Shown one piece after another: positions 43,739 through 52,675 of a DNA stretch of 64,000 bases. Every line of letters begins with the position of its first letter. The first letter of the stretch is position 1. The position numbers and the translations under genes were made by a program. Source of the stretch: an uncultured Bacteroidales bacterium (lineage in GTDB: Bacteria > Bacteroidota > Bacteroidia > Bacteroidales > F082); assembly GCA_947304185.1 (NCBI GenBank), contig CAMZAM010000007.1:21097-85096 (forward strand). Reading direction: 5' to 3'. A model generated the notes under the pieces. It saw nothing but the letters and a program-made list of their open reading frames with translations. It was not told where the DNA came from and searched no databases.

Positions 43739-46312
43739 TTGTACACGAGGCCAACATATCGATTTTTTCTTGTTTTTTTCTTCATTCTGATGATGTTTCC
43801 TGTTGTCGGAAGAGGTCAGAACAAGTCGGACAGCCTTGTCAAGCAAGAGAAGAAATCGCCACTCGACGCTCAGATCGACCGCACCTGTAACGACTCGACA
43901 ATCCAGGATTTTAAAAACAACAAGATTTTCTACTACGGCGGCGCTGTCATCAAATACGACGACATAGAGGTTGAGGCCGATTACATCGAGTTCGACTTCG
44001 AAAAACATACCATCTTCGCTAAGGGAATGCCCGATTCTACCGGAAAGATTGCAGGAAAGCCCGTTTTTACGCAGGCCGGACAGAAATACTACTCCGACGA
44101 AATGTCGTTTAACTTCGACACCAAGAAAGGTATCATCCGTAAGGTGTTCACTGAAGACAACTCCAACTATCTGCATGGCGACAAAATCAAGAAGATGGAC
44201 GACGGCAAGATCCATATCAAGTCGGGATCGTTCACCACTTGCAGCAACCGTGAGCATCCGCACTACGAGTTCCATTTCAACAAAGCCATCGTCATCCCCG
44301 ACGATAAGATTGTGGCTAAAATGCTCTACGCGAAGATTGAGGAGACGCCATTGCCTGTAGCGATACCTTTCGCTTTGATTCCCAATGCTAAAGGACAACG
44401 TTCGGGTATCATCATCCCATCGTTCGGTGAGTCGGCAAACCGTGGTTTCTACTTCGAAAACGGAGGTTATTACTGGGCCATCAACAACTACATGGACCTG
44501 CAGCTCATCGGCGACATCTACACCCGAGGCAGCTGGGCGCTGAAGCCAACGTTCCGCTACGTCAACAGATATAAGTTCAGCGGCTCATTGGCAGCGAGTT
44601 ATGCTATCAACAAGGTGGGTGTCGAAGGCTCGGCCGACTATACCGAGAGCACCGACTTCAAACTTCGTTGGGTACACAAACAAGACCCTAAAGCCAGGCC
44701 GAAGTCGTCGTTCTCTGCCGACGTCTACATCGTGAGTAACAACTACAACAAATACAACGCCATCTCGACGACGGAGTATCTGAGCAACACCTTCCAGTCG
44801 AGTATCGCCTACCAAACTAGCTTCGGAAGCAAGTTCCACTTTACGGTCAACGGCAGCCACAGCCAGAACACCCTGACGCATCAGATGACCATCACGCTAC
44901 CTGAGATGACGCTGTCGATGAATCGTATCTATCCTCTGAAAAACATAGGAAAATCGGGTAAAAAACATTGGTACAGCGAACTCAACGTGAGTTATTCGAC
45001 CAATGCGAAGAACTACATCAGCATGGCCGACAGTCTCTTCTTCAAAGACGGATGGCTCGACCAGATGCAGAACGGCATGCAGCATCGTGTGCCGATCAAC
45101 CTGCCTATCAAGCTGTTTAAGCATTTCACCTGGACTACCTCGCTCAACCTCACCGACAAGATGTATCTGCAGTATTACGAGAAAGACTGGGTGTGGGACA
45201 GCGTTGGCTACGGACATGTGCAGACCGACACCATCAACCGGTTCAGAAACGTGTTCTCGTACGATGCATCGAGTAACATCACCACTAAGATCTACGGAAT
45301 GTTTAGGTTTAAGAGAGGCCCGATAAGAGCTATCAGGCACGTGTTCACCCCTACCGTAGGTTTCTCGTTTAATCCCGACTACAGCGACAGCTTCTGGAAT
45401 TATTACTCATCATACCTCGACGGCAACGGCGTAGAGCAGAAATACAGCTATTATCAAGGAACTATCTACGGCACACCGCCCGGACAGCGTTCAGGAAGGA
45501 TAACGTACAGCTTCGGCAACAACCTCGAAATCAAGGTGCCGTCGAAAAAAGACACCATCACTGGCCTGAAGAAGGTCGTCCTCATCGAAAACCTCACATT
45601 CTCGGGCAACTACGACGTGGCGAAAGACTCGCTGAACTGGTCGTATCTCAGCGTCAGCGGACGTACCACGCTGTTTAAGAACCTCAGCATACAGTATTCA
45701 AGCATGTGGGACCCTTACGTCCTCGACTCGGCAGGCGTGAAACAGCTCAACAAGTTCGAATGGGATGTCAACCACAGAGTTTTCAGAAAGAAGAGCGTGT
45801 CGTGGAACTTCAGCGCCAGCTATACCATCAACGACAAGACATTCGGCAAGAAAGACAAGAAAAAAAACAACGACCAGGAGTCGCTGGTGTCGTCGCCAAA
45901 TGCCTCTGAGGAGGAACTGAACGAGATTCACAACAACCCCGACGGCTATGTCGACTGGTCGACGAGTTGGTCGCTGTCGCTGAGCTATAACCTCCGATTA
46001 TCCAATAATCTCTCGTATATCAACTGGATCTTACACGACAACCGGACGACGGTGCAGACACTCGGCTTACGAGGCGAGATCAACCTCTCGCCGAAATGGA
46101 AACTGTCGGCGCAGACCGGCTGGGACTTCGAGTCGAAGAAGATTTCTTACACCTCACTCACGGTCTACCGTGACCTCCATTGCTGGGAGATGCGATTCAA
46201 CGTGATACCTTACGGAACGTATAAATCGTGGAACTTCCAGATCAACGTGAAGGCTTCGGCATTGCAGGATCTTAAGTTGACGAAGAAAAAAGATTATCGT
46301 GACAATTATTAA
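43739..46312 (+). CDS. LptD-like LPS-assembly outer-membrane protein
   Basis: An 857-residue Bacteroidota-type LptD. The frame is closed by a stop 10 bases upstream and the only initiator that keeps the signal peptide (RFFLVFFFILMMFPVVGRG) is TTG at 43739; the first ATG codons fall inside that hydrophobic stretch. An OstA-like N-terminal domain (about 40-190; YGGAVIKYDDIEVEADYIEFD, SGSFTTCS) is followed by a large barrel with IPFALIPNAKGQRSGIIIPSFGESANRG. LptD places LPS in the outer leaflet. An OstA-like gene lies at 52.7 kb. Between residues about 715 and 730 there is a Lys-rich loop (KKDKKKNNDQES). Confidence 0.87.
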   Translation: MYTRPTYRFFLVFFFILMMFPVVGRGQNKSDSLVKQEKKSPLDAQIDRTCNDSTIQDFKNNKIFYYGGAVIKYDDIEVEADYIEFDFEKHTIFAKGMPDSTGKIAGKPVFTQAGQKYYSDEMSFNFDTKKGIIRKVFTEDNSNYLHGDKIKKMDDGKIHIKSGSFTTCSNREHPHYEFHFNKAIVIPDDKIVAKMLYAKIEETPLPVAIPFALIPNAKGQRSGIIIPSFGESANRGFYFENGGYYWAINNYMDLQLIGDIYTRGSWALKPTFRYVNRYKFSGSLAASYAINKVGVEGSADYTESTDFKLRWVHKQDPKARPKSSFSADVYIVSNNYNKYNAISTTEYLSNTFQSSIAYQTSFGSKFHFTVNGSHSQNTLTHQMTITLPEMTLSMNRIYPLKNIGKSGKKHWYSELNVSYSTNAKNYISMADSLFFKDGWLDQMQNGMQHRVPINLPIKLFKHFTWTTSLNLTDKMYLQYYEKDWVWDSVGYGHVQTDTINRFRNVFSYDASSNITTKIYGMFRFKRGPIRAIRHVFTPTVGFSFNPDYSDSFWNYYSSYLDGNGVEQKYSYYQGTIYGTPPGQRSGRITYSFGNNLEIKVPSKKDTITGLKKVVLIENLTFSGNYDVAKDSLNWSYLSVSGRTTLFKNLSIQYSSMWDPYVLDSAGVKQLNKFEWDVNHRVFRKKSVSWNFSASYTINDKTFGKKDKKKNNDQESLVSSPNASEEELNEIHNNPDGYVDWSTSWSLSLSYNLRLSNNLSYINWILHDNRTTVQTLGLRGEINLSPKWKLSAQTGWDFESKKISYTSLTVYRDLHCWEMRFNVIPYGTYKSWNFQINVKASALQDLKLTKKKDYRDNY

Positions 46313-46313
46313 T

Positions 46314-46341
46314 GGTTATTGGTTATTGGTTATTGGTTATT
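46314..46341 (+). repeat. Four tandem GGTTATT heptamers
   Basis: GGTTATT repeats exactly four times (46314-46341), directly after the LptD-like stop and before the next promoter. A related single copy (GGTTATTGATTAT) follows the RidA stop at about 47962. It is a simple sequence repeat; length variation is possible. Confidence 0.7.
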
Positions 46342-46350
46342 GAATTTTTA

Positions 46351-46382
46351 TTTGATTTTTTGAAAAATAAGTTTTAATTTTG
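46351..46382 (+). promoter_or_regulatory. Promoter for the transglycosylase-RidA-AsmA run (TTTG-N20-TAATTTTG)
   Basis: TTTG at 46351-46354, 20 bases, then TAATTTTG at 46375-46382: a near-ideal Bacteroidota promoter 22 bases before the ATG at 46405. Confidence 0.7.
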
Positions 46383-46404
46383 CGGAGATAAAAAACTTGA
46401 TAAC

Positions 46405-47586
46405 ATGAAAAAAATTATCCTTATAACATTGATATTCAGCTGCTTAGGTTGTTTCGCGCAGGTTGAGTCGGAATACGAGAAATATGTGCGTGAGCAGAAC
46501 GAGAAGATGCAGCAGATGAAGCAGAGCCAAGATGACGGCATCAAAAAACTGCAGAAAGAGTATGAGGATTATGTGAAGGCTGAGCAGGAAGCTTACAATA
46601 AGTTTCTCAAGGAAAAAGAAGAAAAATGGGGCAAAGGCAATGTGAAGGAAAGCACCCAGAAAGACTGGGTCGAGTACACCGACAACGGCAATGTGCGTAC
46701 CAACGTCGACTTTGAGACAGGCCAAGCCACCATTGAGATAATTCAGGACAAAGGCACTCCCGTTGATAAAAAAGAAATCGAGAAACAGCTAAAATTCCTG
46801 CTGACGACGCAGGGAACCACCAAAGACTACAACAGCAAGGTGGAAAAAGCCGTCCCGCTACAGGAGAAACCAGTGCTTGAAAATCAGGTGGTCACGCCTA
46901 AGGGTGAGGTCATCACCGAAAAGAAGATCGACGAAGGCGTGAAAGAGATCGTTGAGAACACCAAGCCTTTGGTCAAGCCTATCAAGGGTGAAGACAAGGT
47001 GGAACGCGAGGTGGTGGTGGTGAAGCTCGACCTCGCTCCCGACCATATCAAGACGCGTGCCAGCAACTACATAAAAGAAGTGCAGAAATACTGCCAGAAG
47101 TGGGATGTCGACCCGGCACTCGCCTTCGCTATCATGCAGACCGAGTCGTCGTTCAACCCCAAGGCTAAGTCGTATGTGCCAGCCTACGGCCTGATGCAGA
47201 TTGTCCCTCGCTCGGCGGGTGCCGACTGCGCACAGAGCCTCAAGAAACCGTTTTCAGCACCGACTGCCAACTACCTCTACGAGCCTGAGAACAACATCGA
47301 GATGGGCGTGCATTACCTCTATCTGCTGAAGAAGAGATATTACACCAAGGTCACCGACACCCGAAGCCAGAACCTCTGCGTCATCGCGTCGTATAACACC
47401 GGCGCTGGCAACGTGGCAAGGGCTCTGCGAGGCGACACCAATATCTCCAAGGCCATACCGCAGATCAACGATATGACTTACGAGCAGCTGTTCAAATACT
47501 TCGAGAGACGACTCCTTCCGGAGACTCAAAACTATATTCGCAAAGTAACTGAAAGAATGAATAATTTTAAAACATGGATAAAATGA
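46405..47586 (+). CDS. MltC-like membrane-bound lytic murein transglycosylase
   Basis: A 393-residue exported protein. Residues 20-75 are a charged Glu/Lys/Gln coiled coil, followed by an MltC-type N-terminal region (WVEYTDNGNVRTNVDFETGQATIEII), a linker, and a C-terminal SLT domain (about 225-390). The catalytic glutamate is Glu247 in AIMQTESSFNP; AYGLMQIVP and ASYNTGAGNVARAL are the other lysozyme-fold motifs. It cleaves the MurNAc-GlcNAc bond with 1,6-anhydro product formation. The signal peptide ends GCFAQ, so lipoprotein anchoring as in E. coli MltC is uncertain. The stop overlaps the RidA start (ATGA). Confidence 0.9.
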   Translation: MKKIILITLIFSCLGCFAQVESEYEKYVREQNEKMQQMKQSQDDGIKKLQKEYEDYVKAEQEAYNKFLKEKEEKWGKGNVKESTQKDWVEYTDNGNVRTNVDFETGQATIEIIQDKGTPVDKKEIEKQLKFLLTTQGTTKDYNSKVEKAVPLQEKPVLENQVVTPKGEVITEKKIDEGVKEIVENTKPLVKPIKGEDKVEREVVVVKLDLAPDHIKTRASNYIKEVQKYCQKWDVDPALAFAIMQTESSFNPKAKSYVPAYGLMQIVPRSAGADCAQSLKKPFSAPTANYLYEPENNIEMGVHYLYLLKKRYYTKVTDTRSQNLCVIASYNTGAGNVARALRGDTNISKAIPQINDMTYEQLFKYFERRLLPETQNYIRKVTERMNNFKTWIK

Positions 47587-47960
47587 AGAAAGCTATTGCA
47601 ACAAACAACGCTCCAGGAGCTATCGGCCCATACAGCCAGGCTATCGCAGCCAACGGATTTTTGTTTATCTCAGGTCAGATGCCAGTCAACCCAGCCACAG
47701 GTAACGTCGTCGACGGCGGCATCACCGAGCAGACCGAGCAGGTTATGAAAAACCTTGAAGCCATCCTCAAAGAGGCTGGCTGTACCTTCGACAACGTGGT
47801 AAAGTCGACATGCTATCTCAGCGACATCGCCAACTTCGGCGCTATGAACGCTGTGTACGGAAAGTATTTCAAGCAAGACCCTCCGGCGCGCGCCGCCTTC
47901 GCAGTACGCACCCTTCCAAAAGAAGTGATGGTCGAGATTGAAATGATTGCTGCGCTTTAA
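47583..47960 (+). CDS. RidA-family reactive-intermediate deaminase
   Basis: A 125-residue RidA/YjgF/UK114 protein that hydrolyses reactive enamines and imines made by PLP enzymes. Seen are AIGPYSQAI near 14-22, LFISGQMPVNPATGNVV near 28-44, the DNVVKSTCYLSDIANF strand near 68-83 and the substrate-carboxylate Arg in PPARAAFAV near 100. I chose the ATG at 47583, which overlaps the transglycosylase stop by four bases (ATGA); an in-frame ATG nine bases upstream is also possible. Confidence 0.95.
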   Translation: MKKAIATNNAPGAIGPYSQAIAANGFLFISGQMPVNPATGNVVDGGITEQTEQVMKNLEAILKEAGCTFDNVVKSTCYLSDIANFGAMNAVYGKYFKQDPPARAAFAVRTLPKEVMVEIEMIAAL

Positions 47961-47987
47961 TGGTTATTGATTATAGAATTATAAGAT

Positions 47988-48386
47988 ATGAAAAAAATTG
48001 CATTATTACTAACAATTTCGGCAATTCTCGTCAGTTTGACGATGGTTTCTTGTAAAAAAGACAAGAAAGAAACGCCGACAAAGTCGTATTCCGAACTGAT
48101 CGTCGGTCGTTGGAAGACCGATGCCGCCGAGCCATATTTTGAGGTATATAACGCCAACGGCTCAGGTAAGATGTGGGACACTGCCGACGATGTGCAGGAA
48201 GACGAAGCCGACACCTTCGACTGGACCATGGACGAAGGCCACAAGCAGTTTACGCAAATAGTCCATTTCCAAGGCGGACAGGGCGATGTGCCACAGATGT
48301 GCAACATCATCACACTCAACGAAACGACGTTGAAGTATAACAATGACGCTTTGAAACGAGAAGTTACATTAACAAGAGTACAATAG
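47988..48386 (+). CDS. Small lipocalin-like lipoprotein
   Basis: A 132-residue lipoprotein with a lipobox ending TMVSC and a Lys-rich spacer. Residues about 35-130 form short beta strands in a lipocalin-like order (LIVGRWKTDAAEPYFEVY, GSGKMWDTADDV, FTQIVHFQGG, LKYNNDALKREVTLTRV). Such small lipocalin-like lipoproteins are common in Bacteroidota with no settled function. It lies between ridA and the AsmA-like gene, two bases before the latter, so it is part of the same run. Confidence 0.7.
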   Translation: MKKIALLLTISAILVSLTMVSCKKDKKETPTKSYSELIVGRWKTDAAEPYFEVYNANGSGKMWDTADDVQEDEADTFDWTMDEGHKQFTQIVHFQGGQGDVPQMCNIITLNETTLKYNNDALKREVTLTRVQ

Positions 48387-48388
48387 CT

Positions 48389-51300
48389 ATGAAAAAAGCT
48401 TATAAAGTCACTTGGATAAGTCTCGCCTCTGTGTTAGGCGCGATAATCCTCATAGTATTGATAGCGCTTTATCTGGTGCTCACGCCGAAACGACTGACCT
48501 CGATGGCCAACAAATACGCTTCGGACTTCATCACCTGCGACTACAACATCGGCAAGGTCGAACTGACCTTGTTTAAGACATTCCCCGACGTGGGTCTCGA
48601 GATCAACGACCTGTTGCTCCTCAACCCCACCGACGGCTGGACATCCGACACCCTCGCCTACATCAACGAGTGCGTGGTATCGGTGAATCTCCGTAAGATT
48701 CTTTTCGATGATGAGATCGTGGTGAACAGCTGCACGCTCAACGGCGGATTTGTCAACGCTTTCTTCGATACCGAGGGAGGCAGCAACTTCGACATCTTCC
48801 CACCGAGCGAAGAAGAGCCGGAACCCGAGGTGGTTGAAGAAGAATCGTATGCCATCACCATCGACAAGGTGAGAATCCACGACCTCAACCTCAGCTATAC
48901 CGACCTGGCCGGAAACACCAGCGCCGTCATCAACGGACTGGGACTCTTCGCCAAGGCTAACATCGTCGACGACCTCATCGACGGCGATATCGACTTGACT
49001 GTCAACGACTTGACAGCCCGCATGGCTGATGACTCGACAAATATGGATGCCAACATCAAGAACTTCGCCGTCAACGGCAAGGTCAAGATGAATGGTGACG
49101 ACATCAACGCCTACGCCACCCTCGGCAGCGATGACCTCGCGTTTCTCATGACAGGCACCGACAACATCAAAGCTAACCTTAACAGTTTGATATTCAGCTA
49201 TAACGGTGACTTCAACAACTACGAGTACGTCGATGGTATCCTCCATCTGACAGCCAACGGCGCCACAGTTTTGATGGACGACGAGAAATATGTCGACAGC
49301 GCCTTCATCAACCTGGAGATACCTGTCGAATGCGACATCAACGAGATTCATGCCAAATTCGACAAGTCGAAGATCGATTATAACGACATCAGCATAGAAT
49401 TCATCGGCGAAGCCACCATCAAAGACGAGATCACCCTCGACATGGATGTGCACACCAACACGATGATTATCAATAGCTTATTCCGCTTGGTTCCGGAGAA
49501 ACTGAGAAATGCCATGCTCAGCGGCATGAAGATCAACGGCAAGCTGATGCTCAACTCGCACATCGAAGGCACCTATAGCGACGAGGAGATGCCTGTCATC
49601 AACGCTGACGTGGTACTCAACGACGGCTACTTCGAGATGGAAGAGGAGCTTCCTTACCCATTGACGCACCTCAACACCACGTTACATGCCGACATCGACC
49701 TCAATGGGAAGTCGAACCTCGACATTCAAAGCCTCAGTCTGAAGATGAACAACACCGTCGTGGCTGCCAACGGCACCGTCGACGACTTCATGGATAAGAT
49801 GTTGTGCGACCTCAGCGTCAAGACCGACTTGTATTTCGACGATGTTAAATCTTTTTTTCCTGAAGAGCTCCTAGCCCAGGGTGCTGTCAAAGCCGATGTC
49901 AACGTGAGAGGCTCTGTCGACCAGCTCAGCGAGCTCGACCTCATGAACACCAAGATGGACGGCAACCTTATCTTCAGCGACCTCGACGTCGAATATGCTG
50001 ACACCATCAACATAAAATCGTCGGATCTGATAGTCGACTTCGTGTTGCCTAACCCCAATAAGGCTATGAACAACGGACTGGCGCAGGTCAAGCTGAGAGG
50101 CTCCGACCTCGACGCCGACATCACCGGCATGATGACAGCAGCGCTCAAAGATTTCAACATCGACGCACAGGTGTCGAACGTCCTCGACGAGAACGATAAC
50201 ACCGCAGCCATCGCTGACTTTGCCTTCAGCCGTGTCGACTTCACGATGGATGACATGGTTTTGCACTCTAACTACGGAGGCGGCAGTGCCTGCATGTTAC
50301 CTTCAGCTAACGAAGGCAACATCTCTTACGCCGCGGTATATAACAGCGACTCGCTCATCTTCAGCATGGGTGATGAGATGTTTTTCGCCACCGAAGCCCT
50401 CTCTGTCGACGTCAACGCCGACTACGACGAGAAAGAGGAAGACTTCATCCTGCAATGGAAACCGTCGGTGAACCTCGATCTCAGCAACAGCGTCTTCGAG
50501 ATGATCGACCTCAGCGAAGCGGTCATCCTACCCGACATCAGCCTCACCTACGGCGAGCCGGGACTGCATATCGAAAACGGCCAGATAACACTGGGTAACT
50601 CCGACTTTGAGCTCGATGGCGACCTCACCAACCTCTACGAACATTTCAAGAACGGTGACCTTCTCATAGGCGAGTTCAACTTCACCTCCAACTACACCGA
50701 CGTCAACCAGCTGATGGACATTTTCAACGGCATGGGAACCGAGGAGGAAGAAGTCACCGCAGCCGACTCTACAGATGTTGATGACGATCCGTTTATGGTG
50801 CCTATGGGCGTCGATATCATCTTGCATACCGACATTCGTAACGCCATCGCCGGCGAGATGGAGATACGCAACGTGGGCGGTGACCTCACCATCAAAGACG
50901 GAGTGTTGGTGCTTCAAGAGATGGGTTTCACCAGCGACGCAGCAGAGATGCAGCTCACAGCATTGTATAAGTCGAAGAGAAGAAATCACTTATATGCAGG
51001 CTTCGACTTCCATCTACTTAACATCGACATCGCCGAGATGATTAAGATCATCCCTGACCTCGACACCATCGTCCCGATGCTGAAGGAATTCGCCGGCAAC
51101 GCCGAGTTCCACTTCGCGGCCGAGACAAACCTGAAATCAGATTATACACCGAAATATTCAACTTTGAAAGGCGCCTGCAGCATCGAAGGCAGCGACCTCG
51201 TGGTGCTCGACAGCGAGACGTTCAACACCATCAAGAAACTGTTGCTGTTTAAAAACACTACCGAAAACAAGATCGACAGTCTCAGCGTACAGTTTACGGT

Positions 51301-51607
51301 GTTTAAGAACGAGATCGACGTCTACCCGTTTGCAGTCACACTCGACAAATACTCAGCCATGCTCTACGGCCGACATAACCTCGACATGAGCTACGACTAC
51401 AATATCTCAGTACTCAACCCTCCTGTCCTCAACCGTCTCGGCGTTGAGATCATGGGCCCCGACTTCGACAATATGAAGTTCAAAGTCAGGAAGAGCAAAC
51501 ACAGAAACATGTTTGTGCCTGAGAAACGCGACTACAAAGAGGAGAAGATCGCTGAGTTGAAGAAGATCATATCCAACTCTTTGAAGGAGAATGTCAGACC
51601 GCAATAA
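48389..51607 (+). CDS. AsmA-family inner-membrane-anchored protein
   Basis: A 1,072-residue protein with one N-terminal helix (about 10-32), followed by the AsmA opening (LTPKRLTSMANKYASDFITCDYNIGKVELTLFKTFPDVGLEINDLLLLNP) and a long repeated-beta periplasmic region ending with a basic tail. AsmA/TamB/YhdP-like proteins are thought to form hydrophobic grooves that carry phospholipids to the outer membrane; that role is family inference. Runs of Asp/Glu are frequent (for example EEEPEPEVVEEE near 145-156). The last 17 bases overlap the start of the DoxX/thioredoxin gene. Confidence 0.85.
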   Translation: MKKAYKVTWISLASVLGAIILIVLIALYLVLTPKRLTSMANKYASDFITCDYNIGKVELTLFKTFPDVGLEINDLLLLNPTDGWTSDTLAYINECVVSVNLRKILFDDEIVVNSCTLNGGFVNAFFDTEGGSNFDIFPPSEEEPEPEVVEEESYAITIDKVRIHDLNLSYTDLAGNTSAVINGLGLFAKANIVDDLIDGDIDLTVNDLTARMADDSTNMDANIKNFAVNGKVKMNGDDINAYATLGSDDLAFLMTGTDNIKANLNSLIFSYNGDFNNYEYVDGILHLTANGATVLMDDEKYVDSAFINLEIPVECDINEIHAKFDKSKIDYNDISIEFIGEATIKDEITLDMDVHTNTMIINSLFRLVPEKLRNAMLSGMKINGKLMLNSHIEGTYSDEEMPVINADVVLNDGYFEMEEELPYPLTHLNTTLHADIDLNGKSNLDIQSLSLKMNNTVVAANGTVDDFMDKMLCDLSVKTDLYFDDVKSFFPEELLAQGAVKADVNVRGSVDQLSELDLMNTKMDGNLIFSDLDVEYADTINIKSSDLIVDFVLPNPNKAMNNGLAQVKLRGSDLDADITGMMTAALKDFNIDAQVSNVLDENDNTAAIADFAFSRVDFTMDDMVLHSNYGGGSACMLPSANEGNISYAAVYNSDSLIFSMGDEMFFATEALSVDVNADYDEKEEDFILQWKPSVNLDLSNSVFEMIDLSEAVILPDISLTYGEPGLHIENGQITLGNSDFELDGDLTNLYEHFKNGDLLIGEFNFTSNYTDVNQLMDIFNGMGTEEEEVTAADSTDVDDDPFMVPMGVDIILHTDIRNAIAGEMEIRNVGGDLTIKDGVLVLQEMGFTSDAAEMQLTALYKSKRRNHLYAGFDFHLLNIDIAEMIKIIPDLDTIVPMLKEFAGNAEFHFAAETNLKSDYTPKYSTLKGACSIEGSDLVVLDSETFNTIKKLLLFKNTTENKIDSLSVQFTVFKNEIDVYPFAVTLDKYSAMLYGRHNLDMSYDYNISVLNPPVLNRLGVEIMGPDFDNMKFKVRKSKHRNMFVPEKRDYKEEKIAELKKIISNSLKENVRPQ

Positions 51608-52511
51608 TTCTGGCGTTTTACAGCTTACGATACGGCTGTTGCTCGGTGTATTTTTCATCGGCACAGCCGTATTGAAGTTATTATCCATCGACAACTTCGA
51701 AATATACATCTACAGCTTCAGCATTTTCAGTTACACTTGGACGACTTTCTTTTCCAGATTATTGATTTTCATTGAGTTGCTGATAGGAATAAGTCTCATA
51801 TTCAAGATTTGGTTCAAAAAAATATGGTGGCTTACGATGGCGATGATGGTTGGTTTTACGCTGTTTCTGATTTATGCCGCCATCTTCAGAAACGACAGCA
51901 ACTGCCATTGTTTTGGAAGTTTAATCGAACTCAATCCGAGCCAGTCGATTATAAAAAACATCATCGTTTTAGCATTGCTTTTCTTTATCAGAAATGAAGA
52001 AAGTCACGATTACAAGCCTGTTTTAAGAAAGTGGCTTACCACTGGAATTATCCTTGTTTCGCTGATAGTTTCGTTCGTTTTACTCCCGATGGATGTGGTT
52101 TATAACAAGATTTATTCCGAGAAGGAGAATATTAATACGAAGGCGTTTTACGAGAGTATGAGTGATTCGACCTACATTGACATCCAACAAGGACGACACC
52201 TTATTAATTATGCGCTCGCAGGATGTAAGTTTTGCAAAATCGGTGCCGAGAAGCTTGTTTTGATGGTCGACAGGCATCAGATTCCGCACGCAAAAGTGAA
52301 ATTTATCGTCGGTGGCAGCGACGAGGCAATAAGCAGATTCATAGAAAACACTGGCACTTCCGACTACGAACACTGGAAGATTCCTGCTCCGCAGTTCATG
52401 TCGATTACCTACGGGCAGTTCCCGCTTTATGTTTTCATTGAAGACGGAAAAATCGTCAAAGCCGGTGATTTCAGAATTTTGGATGACGATTTGATAACGT
52501 CATTAAAATAA
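51591..52511 (+). CDS. DoxX-like membrane protein fused to a thioredoxin-like domain (BT_3928-type)
   Basis: A 306-residue fusion. The first 155 residues hold four or five membrane helices of the DoxX/MauE type (VLQLTIRLLLGVFFIGTAVLKLL, FLIYAAIFRNDSNCHCFGSL). The rest looks like a periplasmic thioredoxin fold with a CKFC motif (Cys212, Cys215) and a cis-Pro-like turn near QFPLYVFI. DoxX plus thioredoxin fusions of this sort are common in Bacteroidota and are presumed to act in thiol/quinone redox chemistry. The ATG at 51591 lies inside the end of the AsmA gene; translation is probably coupled. Confidence 0.85.
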   Translation: MSDRNNSGVLQLTIRLLLGVFFIGTAVLKLLSIDNFEIYIYSFSIFSYTWTTFFSRLLIFIELLIGISLIFKIWFKKIWWLTMAMMVGFTLFLIYAAIFRNDSNCHCFGSLIELNPSQSIIKNIIVLALLFFIRNEESHDYKPVLRKWLTTGIILVSLIVSFVLLPMDVVYNKIYSEKENINTKAFYESMSDSTYIDIQQGRHLINYALAGCKFCKIGAEKLVLMVDRHQIPHAKVKFIVGGSDEAISRFIENTGTSDYEHWKIPAPQFMSITYGQFPLYVFIEDGKIVKAGDFRILDDDLITSLK

Positions 52512-52514
52512 AAA

Positions 52515-52539
52515 AAACCGCCTGATAATCAGACGGTTT
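52515..52539. terminator. Terminator shared by the DoxX gene and tRNA-Ala
   Basis: AAACCG (52515-52520) pairs with CGGTTT (52534-52539), with an inner CTGA/TCAG stem. On the minus strand it is followed by a run of eight T, an intrinsic terminator directly after the tRNA. On the plus strand it closes the DoxX gene less strongly. Confidence 0.75.
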
Positions 52540-52540
52540 G

Positions 52541-52613
52541 TGGAGCATAGGAGAATCGAACTCCTGACCTTTTGAATGCCATTCAAACGCTCTACCAACT
52601 GAGCTAATACCCC
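52541..52613 (-). tRNA. tRNA-Ala (anticodon GGC)
   Basis: A 73-base cloverleaf on the minus strand. The acceptor stem is GGGGTAT with ATGCTCC and includes the G3:U70 pair that identifies alanine tRNAs. The D arm is GCTC-AGTTGGTA-GAGC, the anticodon stem TTTGA/TCAAA has the loop ATGGCAT (anticodon GGC), and the T arm contains GTTCGATTC. The discriminator base is A and CCA is not encoded. A promoter lies just upstream and a terminator just downstream, so it is a single-gene unit. Confidence 0.96.
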
Positions 52614-52629
52614 ATTGATTTTTGCGCTG

Positions 52630-52662
52630 CAAAGATACGGATTTTTTTGATACGCCCGACAA
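52630..52662 (-). promoter_or_regulatory. Promoter for tRNA-Ala
   Basis: TATCTTTG on the minus strand (52637-52630) with a TTG 22 bases upstream. The element lies 17 bases before the tRNA 5' end, leaving a short leader for processing. Confidence 0.6.
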
Positions 52663-52675
52663 TTATTTTTCAAAA

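Noticed and set aside
48434..49453. Long open frame (339 codons) on the minus strand
   Set aside because: Antisense to the AsmA gene. It is rich in Val/Asp from reverse-complemented GAC/GTC codons and matches no family.
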